Shown here piece after piece: positions 11,171 to 19,548 of a stretch of DNA of 34,681 bases. This stretch comes from Saprospiraceae bacterium. Lineage in GTDB: Bacteria; Bacteroidota; Bacteroidia; Chitinophagales; Saprospiraceae. Position numbers and translations under genes: made by a program. The notes under the pieces were generated by a model, which was not told the origin of the DNA, searched no databases, and saw nothing but the letters and a program-made list of their open reading frames with translations. The stretch's first letter is position 1; every line of letters starts with the position of its first letter. The stretch is from positions 1 through 34,681 of the forward strand of contig JALSPW010000193.1 in the NCBI GenBank assembly GCA_026985735.1. The letters are read 5' to 3'.

Positions 11171-11213
11171 TCTATAAAATGCTTGATTTTTTAAATTTAA
11201 ATGATTTTATAGA
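11171..11213. terminator. Possible bidirectional terminator or hairpin between convergent genes
   Basis: Exact 10-bp inverted repeat TCTATAAAAT (11171-11180) / ATTTTATAGA (11204-11213) in the convergent ettA / T9SS-protein gap. AT-rich, 23-nt loop, so weak. Confidence 0.3.
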
Positions 11214-11226
11214 CAGACATTTTTTA

Positions 11227-13965
11227 TTATCTATATTTGATTTTTATAAATTTCCCGCTCTTCGTGTGATCCATATCTATACTATTTATAAAATACAGTC
11301 CGGCAGGTAAGTTTTTTATATCTATTTTGGTTGTTGTGACATCTTTAACTGCTCTAATTACCATACCGTGGATATTTATGATTTTATAATTATTAATAGG
11401 ATTTGCCAGATTGATATAATCATAGCAGGGATTAGGATAAATTTCTATTTTTCCTATGGTAGGTTCTTTTTGTGTTTGATTTGAATTTAATAAGTTTTTT
11501 ATATTTTCAACATAAATCTGTCCTCCATAAGTATCATTGCTTGCCAAACAATATATATTATCCTTTACAATTCTTACTTCATCAAGCCAAATACTGTCTT
11601 CACAAGTAAAATAATCGTTAAGTTTTCTTTTTCGTCGATCATAAAAAATCAAAGATTGATACCCTTTATAATTATAACTTAGGTATATATTTTGATCATT
11701 TGAAATACTTATTAGAGGATAGTATTCAAAATAATTCATAAAATAATATTTAAACGGAATTGTTTCTATTTGCTCCAAATTATTATTTGTTATCACTATT
11801 TTGTCATTTATCAGAAAGTGAATCTCATTATCTCCTATCGAAAACAATTTGGCGCCGGATGTAAATTCTCTCTTATATTCCATGTTATTATTTAAATTAT
11901 ATACGTATATTATTTTATCTTCATTGTTGGAAATAATAAGCTGATTATTGAAAATGTTTACATTATCACTATGCTGTAGTGTATCTTTTGGGAATGGCTC
12001 TATTATATTAATTGTTTTTAAATTTCTATCATAAATTAAATAATGCCTGATTTTATTCATAATAAACGGTTTTGTAAAATATCTTTTATCTGGGGAAGTG
12101 TATATTTGTAATTCCGTCAAGGAAGAATCTCCTTCATAAATGATATTTGTTTCAAAACCGTTGTGGTAATAAATATTATTGTTTTTTAGAAAGACAAATT
12201 CATTGTTTATTATGTGTTTTATCCTATGTGATATTTCATTTGTATATTTTGTATAACTTAAGTTATCCAGTGATACTTTGTATATTATATCATTGACTTC
12301 AGAATAGAAATAATTATTTGTATTAAAAAAATGATGATTAAATAGCTCTTTTTGGAATTCCGATAATTCAATTTTTTGATTATTTTCAGTGTTTATTACT
12401 ATTGTATTGTGTCCGCCGAATATTCTGAGTACTATATATTTATTTAACTTAAATATTTTATATTCATTTTTTGGTAAAATGATATTGCTGGCCAATATTG
12501 TTTCCATATTGGATTCTATATTATAGCAATTCAGATTTACAGTCGTATTATTGCTATCGGCAAAATCACTATTAAGGTTTAAATAATATATTTTGTTTTT
12601 TACTATTATTATTGGTTCTGTTTTTTTATCTTTAAATTTAAAAAAGTCAATATTATCATTTTCCGTTTCATCAATAATCTGTATGTCTGATGATTCGGTA
12701 TGTTGCGTAAAAAATATAAAATCGGATGATACATTCATTCTACTATTAAAACCTGCATTCTTATTTATGATGTAATTTGAAGTTTCGATGAAATTATCAC
12801 CAAATTGATACTTGTATAAACCATAACCTGTTTCATGATTGAATAAATAAAAATAATATTCACTACCGGATTTAAAGATTTTGTGAATATTTTTTTCAAA
12901 AGGGATATTGAATTGTTTTATTTCACCGGATTTTGTATTCAAAACTTCAAAATTGTGTCCCCAAGCATTTGCATTTCTCATAAATACCAGAGTGTCAATA
13001 GTATTGAAAATCGATATTGTATCGGAAATCAAATATATAGTATTGGTATTGCAATTGTAATAAGTTGCTTTATTTTCAATATTGAAAAAAAGTTTGTTGT
13101 TGCTATAAAAGACTTTTGCAAAATCAAAATATTTTTCAAAATTATATAAATTGGTTAATGAATAATCCGGTAAAGAGTAGGTTTTAATAAAATTTTTAGC
13201 ATTATTTTTTCCTAAAATACTTAATCTGTTATTGCCGGTTTGTATGATTTTATAAATATGGGATAATCCGTTTATACTTAATTTTATTTCATCGTTTTTA
13301 TCAATTGTGTATAGAACTCCCGAGCTGTCTTGTAAATATAGTAAATTATTGAGGCATTGGTTGAATTTTATTGGTTTTATATTCACCGAGGTACTTATTT
13401 TGTCTTCAAATTTTCTTTTGTATAGATATCTAAAGTGATCTTTTTCGATAATCGAATAGTAATTATTATGTGACCGGTACAAATATGATCCTTTGATAGC
13501 TGGCACAAATTTATTTAGTGTCAAATCATAAGCAAAATTATTATAATAACCAAATAAAATAATGTCTTTGCGCATTTTGATGTTTTCGGTTATACTATTA
13601 AAAGAAAATCCATTAGGATAAGATTTTGTTATTGTTTTTATATTTATAAAATCAAAAAAGGAAATACTGTCTCTATAAATTGTAATGATAAAACTATCTT
13701 TTTGCAATACTGAAATAAATCTGTCATTGCAACGGTCTAAATTTATTTTATTTATAAATTTTTTCTCATTATTATCGTATTTATATATTTCAAGTTGGTA
13801 GTTATAATTAAGAAAACAATGGTACAATTTACCATTTAGAGTAGAAATCTTATCATATGGGGAACGAAAACCATAATTTTTTAAGTTTGTTAATCTTGTA
13901 AAACTTTGTGAATGCAATACGGATGCAAAAAATAAAATAAACAAAAGATTTTGAGTTCTCATCAT
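11227..13965 (-). CDS. Large secreted protein of unknown function with T9SS type A C-terminal sorting domain
   Basis: Signal peptide MMRTQNLLFILFFASVLHSQS; C-term KIEIYPNPCYDYINLANPINNYKIINIHGMVIRAV...IDIKNLPAGLYFINS... is a T9SS CTD. The body shows repeated short beta-type segments (possible propeller). Confidence 0.85.
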   Translation of the reverse strand: MMRTQNLLFILFFASVLHSQSFTRLTNLKNYGFRSPYDKISTLNGKLYHCFLNYNYQLEIYKYDNNEKKFINKINLDRCNDRFISVLQKDSFIITIYRDSISFFDFINIKTITKSYPNGFSFNSITENIKMRKDIILFGYYNNFAYDLTLNKFVPAIKGSYLYRSHNNYYSIIEKDHFRYLYKRKFEDKISTSVNIKPIKFNQCLNNLLYLQDSSGVLYTIDKNDEIKLSINGLSHIYKIIQTGNNRLSILGKNNAKNFIKTYSLPDYSLTNLYNFEKYFDFAKVFYSNNKLFFNIENKATYYNCNTNTIYLISDTISIFNTIDTLVFMRNANAWGHNFEVLNTKSGEIKQFNIPFEKNIHKIFKSGSEYYFYLFNHETGYGLYKYQFGDNFIETSNYIINKNAGFNSRMNVSSDFIFFTQHTESSDIQIIDETENDNIDFFKFKDKKTEPIIIVKNKIYYLNLNSDFADSNNTTVNLNCYNIESNMETILASNIILPKNEYKIFKLNKYIVLRIFGGHNTIVINTENNQKIELSEFQKELFNHHFFNTNNYFYSEVNDIIYKVSLDNLSYTKYTNEISHRIKHIINNEFVFLKNNNIYYHNGFETNIIYEGDSSLTELQIYTSPDKRYFTKPFIMNKIRHYLIYDRNLKTINIIEPFPKDTLQHSDNVNIFNNQLIISNNEDKIIYVYNLNNNMEYKREFTSGAKLFSIGDNEIHFLINDKIVITNNNLEQIETIPFKYYFMNYFEYYPLISISNDQNIYLSYNYKGYQSLIFYDRRKRKLNDYFTCEDSIWLDEVRIVKDNIYCLASNDTYGGQIYVENIKNLLNSNQTQKEPTIGKIEIYPNPCYDYINLANPINNYKIINIHGMVIRAVKDVTTTKIDIKNLPAGLYFINSIDMDHTKSGKFIKIKYR

Positions 13966-14064
13966 AATAAAATTTAAATGATTTTAATAACAGACAATAT
14001 GTAATGGTTGTTATAAATCTAAACGTAGAAAATTAAAATTTGTAGATCAACAGATGAGAATATT

Positions 14065-16233
14065 TTATTGCTCAATCATACCGGTTATTTTTTTCCACAT
14101 ATCAAAAGCAGCTTTATGTTTAGCTACCTTTTTGGTTTTTCCATATCCGGTAGTTTCTATTAGTATGTCATTCCATAATATTGCAGAACAAGTACATTGG
14201 AATCTATCATAATTGTGTATAGCAGAACGCACAAATGAATATTCCGGTTTCTTAACACTTTTTTTTTCTAATAAAGTATTTAGCATACCTATATAGTTTG
14301 TTGTTCGCGATTCTGTTTTAGGTTTTTTCTTATGTTGCTTTTTTTCAACCGGAAGATATGATATTTTTGATAATAGATCGGCTGCTGCCAATTGTTTTGC
14401 CGTTTTCTTATTTGCTTCTTTTATTTCTTTAGATAAATAAACTATATTGTTGATAGTGATTTTAGCTATGGCATAAAATACAGGTTGATGTTCCATGCCT
14501 GATTTATTAAAAATAAATTCAGGGTTTTCCCATCTGTTTTCCTGACATAATTCATATAAAATGCCAATATGGTTTATTTCCCGACTTGCTATTTTATTCT
14601 TATCTTTTTCAATATTTGTTTTTATGAAATTTTCATCTTTATTATGTATTTTGGTTGAAAGATTTATTATTGATTCATTTATTTGAATTTCGTGTAAATT
14701 TATTTTGATATTTGTTATTAAGGATATAAGAATTAAATTTGCATATAACCTTGATGCTTTTTTATTTTTGAAAAAAAGGCATTTTTTGTCAATGGAGTTT
14801 GACGAAATGGATTGACCGTTTAAGTTTATAGTAGCATTTGATTGAAAAACCGGTATATGTTTGATATTTGTTTTTATTGTAGTATATTCGGGTTTATTCC
14901 AACTAAATTTTTGATTTGCCAAAGTAAATATACTTATAGTATGATGAGGATGTTTTATCAGATATCTGAATATTTTATTTTTAAATGTTTGCCATTTATC
15001 TGGGTTATTTGAATTTAGCAAGATAATAAATATCTCTTTGACACTTATTTTATTTTTATTCAGACGGGATTCAAGTAATAGCTGTAAATTTTTAGGGAGT
15101 ATGTTTTCTTCAATGGCAGTTTTTATCAATCGGTAATAATTTTTATCTTTTAAATTTAAAAAGTTCTCGTCATTCAATCGTTCCAAATAGAAATTGTGTG
15201 CTTGTTGTTTAAAAAAGGATTCTTTTTTATTTTTTATTGACAAAGCGATATTGTTGATATGATTTCCTATTTCTTCTAGATTACTAAATGAATAAGGAAG
15301 ATTTTTATTTGATATATAGTAACTAAGTTGTTGCACATTTATAAAATCTGCATATCTTCTAATGGGCGAGGTGAAATGTAAATAAGCTGGCAAATTTAAT
15401 GAAAAATGACCTTCTACAACTGGAGAATATTGTGCTTTGTTAAAGATCAAAGTAAACTTTCTAACCAAAGTTTCAATTCTGTTTAAGTCTCTGATGTTAA
15501 TGACGTTATTCACATCTTCGATAAGTTTTTTTCTATTGGGAGCAATAACTTTTGAAGTATGATTTCGATATAGACCATAAATATTTTTATTTGCAAAGAA
15601 TTTTGCTATTATACTGTTAACAAGAATCATAAATTCCTGTACAATGATATGCGAATTGAATCTTTCGTCAGGAGATAGCATTCTGATAATTCCTTCTTCC
15701 GATGTAGTCAGTTTATGTCTTAAGCTATATATTGTAATGGCCCCTTCTATCCTTCTTTTTTGAAATAAATTTTGGGCTATTTCATGGCATTTAAGTATCA
15801 TGTTATTATATTGATGATTCGGAGATTTCATGATTTGATCAGCTTGTTCATAACTGAGTTTTGCTATATTTCTGATGATTGTTTTTCTGATAACTGGAGT
15901 TTTGGTCTCTCCCATAGAATTTATAGGTATGGATATAGTGATAGCAGGTCTGTCTTTATTGTACAATAAACTTAATGAGCCTTCCGAATATCTGCGAGGA
16001 AGCATCGGTTTGTTCCGATTTTTAAAGTATTCGGTAAAACATCGTTTTTTTGCTATGATATCAATTTTTGAATCCGGTATAACTAAAGCACTAACATCAG
16101 CAATTGATATATGCAAAATATAAGCTTCATTATCTTTTTCTAACCAGAATGCATCATCGAGATCAACTGAATTGGAACTGTCAATCGTAATTCCGATTAC
16201 TTTTTCTCTTCCTTTTGTGATAATTTTATTCAT
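14065..16233 (-). CDS. RNB-domain (RNase II/R-type) exoribonuclease fused to C-terminal dsRNA-binding domains; lacks CSD and S1 domains
   Basis: RNB: GITIDSSNSVDLDDAFWLE keeps the D-x5-D-x-D-D spacing of the RNase II catalytic acids; EFMILVNSIIAKFFANKNIYGLYRNH; GHFSLNLPAYLHFTSPIRRYADFINVQQL. dsRBD-like: NHIGILYELCQENRWENPEF...KEANKKTAKQLAAADLLSKI (~14361-14574) and NYIGMLNTLLEKKSVKKPEYSF...GKTKKVAKHKAAFDMWKKI (~14083-14304); a third, more degenerate, FSWNKPEYTTI...FFKNKKASRLYANLILISLI (~14715-14906). Confidence 0.9.
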   Translation of the reverse strand: MNKIITKGREKVIGITIDSSNSVDLDDAFWLEKDNEAYILHISIADVSALVIPDSKIDIIAKKRCFTEYFKNRNKPMLPRRYSEGSLSLLYNKDRPAITISIPINSMGETKTPVIRKTIIRNIAKLSYEQADQIMKSPNHQYNNMILKCHEIAQNLFQKRRIEGAITIYSLRHKLTTSEEGIIRMLSPDERFNSHIIVQEFMILVNSIIAKFFANKNIYGLYRNHTSKVIAPNRKKLIEDVNNVINIRDLNRIETLVRKFTLIFNKAQYSPVVEGHFSLNLPAYLHFTSPIRRYADFINVQQLSYYISNKNLPYSFSNLEEIGNHINNIALSIKNKKESFFKQQAHNFYLERLNDENFLNLKDKNYYRLIKTAIEENILPKNLQLLLESRLNKNKISVKEIFIILLNSNNPDKWQTFKNKIFRYLIKHPHHTISIFTLANQKFSWNKPEYTTIKTNIKHIPVFQSNATINLNGQSISSNSIDKKCLFFKNKKASRLYANLILISLITNIKINLHEIQINESIINLSTKIHNKDENFIKTNIEKDKNKIASREINHIGILYELCQENRWENPEFIFNKSGMEHQPVFYAIAKITINNIVYLSKEIKEANKKTAKQLAAADLLSKISYLPVEKKQHKKKPKTESRTTNYIGMLNTLLEKKSVKKPEYSFVRSAIHNYDRFQCTCSAILWNDILIETTGYGKTKKVAKHKAAFDMWKKITGMIEQ

Positions 16234-16270
16234 GGATTACTATTTTCAGTCTATAATAAAAACTTGTTTC

Positions 16271-16427
16271 GTAACTACTTAGGTAGAATCATTTTGGTTG
16301 AAAAAATTCTTTTTGCGCAAAAGTACAGCAATATTTTTTGAAATAGCGCCACTATTTCTTCAATGTGTTCGACCCTTTTGGTAAAAAAAGTTTTTTATAT
16401 CTCAAAAGCACTCTACATGAGTAATTA
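16271..16427. repeat. MITE-like dispersed repeat, copy 1 (non-coding, imperfect terminal inverted repeats)
   Basis: Left end GTAACTACTTAGGTAGAATCATTTTG and right end CTCAAAAGCACTCTACATGAGTAATT are imperfect inverted repeats (about 18/24). Internal GAAATAGCGCCACTATTTCTTCAA is shared with the copy at 30840-30978. Confidence 0.65.
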
Positions 16428-16464
16428 TTGGTTTTTATCTCATAAATTTATAGACAAATATTTA

Positions 16465-17685
16465 TCACCTTACTTTTAGTATTTTTATTTCAACTCTTTG
16501 GTTTTTTCTTTTTCCCCAAAGAGTTTTATTAGAGGCGATAGGTTTTGTTTTTCCATAGCCTTTATATTTTATCCGGTACTTCGGAATACCTTTTTTATAC
16601 AAATACTCGGCTACATTTTTTGCTCTCTCTGTCGAAAGTCTGTTGCAATAGTCATCATACGGAACTCCATTTGTATGTCCGCCGATTTCAATAATCACAT
16701 TAGGATTTTCTTTTAGAAAAGTATAAATTTCATCTAAAACAGCATAGGATTCCGGCTTAATATTGCTGCTGTCAGCTTTGAAATACAGATTTTCAATTTT
16801 AATTATTTGCCCGGTGGAAATTTTATTTTTATCAAGTTTTTTTAATATTTTTTCTTTTTTGGGTAAATTTTCTTTTGGTTTTACAGTAATTTTTTTATCT
16901 TCATGGGGTTTATTTCCGGTTTTAGATTTGTCGCTATCTTTATTATCGACTTTTTTATGGGTTTTAGTATTTTTCTTTACAGGTTTAGTGGTTTTTATAT
17001 CAACCTTTGCCAATAATTCTTCTCCGGGACAAGGTATTTCTATTATATCACCGGCATTATCCAAAAGGATATTTCCATTATAAGGATTTAAAACAGGAGT
17101 TTTATAAAATGCTTCAAGCATAATGTAGTAATAATTTCTATTCGGTTTAAACCGGAAAGTATATTTTTTCCAAACGGTATTTTTCACACGTCCTGACTGA
17201 GCCAGAAGTTGAGTTTTTTTACATCTTGAAGTACTACCCCAAATTCTTAATTTTGCGGGAGTATTAAAATTTTGGTGAGTGGAATCATTAGGATCGACTG
17301 CACTATAATATTTTTCTGATCTTGCCAGATAAATACTGAATTCATAGCATTTTCCTTTGAGTAAGGGTTGTGGCAATTGTTGTGAAACCATTTCCCAGCT
17401 TTCTCTTTTCCCTCTTGTGACCATTCCCAGAAAGGTATGTCCATCTTGTGGTTTTCTGTTTACGTCAAAAAAATCGGTATTGTCTCCATGTATATCAGGA
17501 GGTGTTTCATTGTAAAAATAATAAGGAGCACAGTCTTGCCATCCCGGTAAAAAAAATAGATCGTTAGTTCCGGGTTTTGGAATACTTTCAAAAGAAGGAT
17601 TGATTAAATGTATTATCTGTCCTTGACCGGAAGTCATAGATATATTCAAAAATAAACCTACAAATAATACACAAAACTTTTTCAT
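16465..17685 (-). CDS. Exported OmpA-family C-terminal domain protein
   Basis: Signal peptide; C-term IKPESYAVLDEIYTFLKENPNVIIEIGGHTNGVPYDDYCNRLSTERAKNVAEYLYKKGIPKYRIKYKGYGKTKPIA is OmpA/MotB-like; Lys-rich linker upstream. Confidence 0.92.
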   Translation of the reverse strand: MKKFCVLFVGLFLNISMTSGQGQIIHLINPSFESIPKPGTNDLFFLPGWQDCAPYYFYNETPPDIHGDNTDFFDVNRKPQDGHTFLGMVTRGKRESWEMVSQQLPQPLLKGKCYEFSIYLARSEKYYSAVDPNDSTHQNFNTPAKLRIWGSTSRCKKTQLLAQSGRVKNTVWKKYTFRFKPNRNYYYIMLEAFYKTPVLNPYNGNILLDNAGDIIEIPCPGEELLAKVDIKTTKPVKKNTKTHKKVDNKDSDKSKTGNKPHEDKKITVKPKENLPKKEKILKKLDKNKISTGQIIKIENLYFKADSSNIKPESYAVLDEIYTFLKENPNVIIEIGGHTNGVPYDDYCNRLSTERAKNVAEYLYKKGIPKYRIKYKGYGKTKPIASNKTLWGKRKNQRVEIKILKVR

Positions 17686-17836
17686 ATTTGATTAATGTTT
17701 TCAAAAAGATATAACTAAGTTTAACTATAATTTCGTATAATAAACGATAAAAATATTTATTATTTTAAGCATTATTACTTCTTATTTGTTTTAAGATTAT
17801 AAATTTACATTATTTTAACAAAAATGTATTAAAACA

Positions 17837-19540
17837 ATGAGATGTATTGGTGTTTTATTTAGTTTGGTTTTGTTTTTTTCATTAAATGCTCAAATAGTTA
17901 TTGATGAGAACTTTGGGGATTGGGATAATTCCGGATTTAGTGTGGAAGACAATTTGAATGACGGTGTATATGGTATTGATTTTACCCGTATGAAAATCGA
18001 TAATGACGATACTTATCTTTATTTGTTTTTTAATACTTCAAAAGAAATAAACCTTCAAAGCTACAAAGATATCGCTCTTTTTATCGATATAGACGAGGAT
18101 GAAAATACCGGATATAAAATCAATGGTATGGGAGCCGATATCTCGTATTTTTTTGGTTCGCGGTATGGCTTTTATTATCGAAATTCAAGTTCTAATCAAA
18201 TTTATCATGATGATATCGGTTTGATTTCTTTACCTACGGTTACTTCCGATTCTTTTGAATTGGCAATAAAAAGACAATTCAAAATAGGTTCATATTTGAT
18301 TAAATTGACAGGTAAAATCAAAATTTTTATGCTTCAAGATGTCCAGAATGGTGATAAAATACCTGATGACTCAGGAGGGATTGAATATAAAATGAATAAT
18401 GACAATTTGGTTTTACCGTCTTTTGAAATGGAGAAAAACAGTGAAGAGCAAATCAGAATTATGTCATATAATGTAGAGAAGGATCATTATTTTGATAATG
18501 AACCTCCTTATAGTAGATTGATAAAAGCAGGTAATCCCGATATTTTATGTTTTCAGGAAATTTATAATCATAGTTCTGCCAATGTTAGAAAAAAAATACA
18601 ATCATATTTTGGAGGCAATTGGTATGATGCAAAACAAGGAAATGATTTGATAGTAGTTAGTAAATATCCTATTATCAAAACTGCCCCAATTGGTGGGAAC
18701 GGAGCTTTTTTAATCAGTAAAGACGGAAAAGAAATACTCATTATCAATAATCATTTATATTGCTGTGATAATGATTCGGGAAGACAAAAAGAAGTAGATG
18801 AAATAATGCAATTTGTAAGAAAATCAAAATCCGGAGAAGGGAATATCCCGGTATCAAAAAATACACCGATTATAATTTTGGGTGATATGAATTTTGTAGG
18901 TAGCAACCGTCAAAGAAAAACACTCATTCTTGGAGATATCTCTAATGAATATGTATATGGAAATGATTTTTTACCTGATTGGGACGGTACGATTTTTGAA
19001 GATGCCAAACCGGTAACTACCGGATATCCTGGCACTTTTACCTGGAATTCTGATAATTCGTCTTATCCAAAGGGCAGACTTGATTATTTTATTTATTCCG
19101 GATCCGTATTGCAAAAAACCAACGGTTTTGCATTGTTTACAAGATTATTGGGGAGGGATATTTTGGATAAATATCAAATGAATGCCGAAGATACGGATAA
19201 TGCATCGGATCATTTTCCTGTTTTTGTAGATTTTAAATTTATAAAACCCATGGCTGTAAAAGATGAAAATAACAATTCTCAAATAGTCTCTTGTTTTCCA
19301 AATCCGGTCAAAAATACATTAAATATTAAATTTAACAATACACGTTATTCAACCGTTTATATCTCAATTGTTGATAATTTTGGAAGAATTGCATTAAAAG
19401 AATATCGCAGGACAAAAGAAGGATTGAATATATTCCGGATAAATGTAAGTTCATTAAAATCCGGAATATATTATATGAAAATTATCGATCCGCAAGATTC
19501 TACAATTATTTGGGAAACCGGGAAAATAGTAATTGAATAA
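17837..19540 (+). CDS. Secreted endonuclease/exonuclease/phosphatase (EEP) family protein with N-terminal beta domain and T9SS sorting domain
   Basis: RIMSYNVEKDHY..., DILCFQEIYN, ILGDMNFVGSNRQR, SDHFPVFVDF are EEP motifs; C-term VSCFPNPVKNTLNIKF...SLKSGIYYMKI is a T9SS CTD; N-terminal signal peptide. Confidence 0.9.
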   Translation: MRCIGVLFSLVLFFSLNAQIVIDENFGDWDNSGFSVEDNLNDGVYGIDFTRMKIDNDDTYLYLFFNTSKEINLQSYKDIALFIDIDEDENTGYKINGMGADISYFFGSRYGFYYRNSSSNQIYHDDIGLISLPTVTSDSFELAIKRQFKIGSYLIKLTGKIKIFMLQDVQNGDKIPDDSGGIEYKMNNDNLVLPSFEMEKNSEEQIRIMSYNVEKDHYFDNEPPYSRLIKAGNPDILCFQEIYNHSSANVRKKIQSYFGGNWYDAKQGNDLIVVSKYPIIKTAPIGGNGAFLISKDGKEILIINNHLYCCDNDSGRQKEVDEIMQFVRKSKSGEGNIPVSKNTPIIILGDMNFVGSNRQRKTLILGDISNEYVYGNDFLPDWDGTIFEDAKPVTTGYPGTFTWNSDNSSYPKGRLDYFIYSGSVLQKTNGFALFTRLLGRDILDKYQMNAEDTDNASDHFPVFVDFKFIKPMAVKDENNNSQIVSCFPNPVKNTLNIKFNNTRYSTVYISIVDNFGRIALKEYRRTKEGLNIFRINVSSLKSGIYYMKIIDPQDSTIIWETGKIVIE

Positions 19541-19548
19541 TCACTTTT

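Noticed and set aside
16234-16460. Possibility that a cold-shock domain region of the RNB protein lies upstream in another frame
   Set aside because: An in-frame stop lies directly before the ATG, and the upstream sequence is the MITE-like repeat plus AT-rich DNA with no CSD-like translation.
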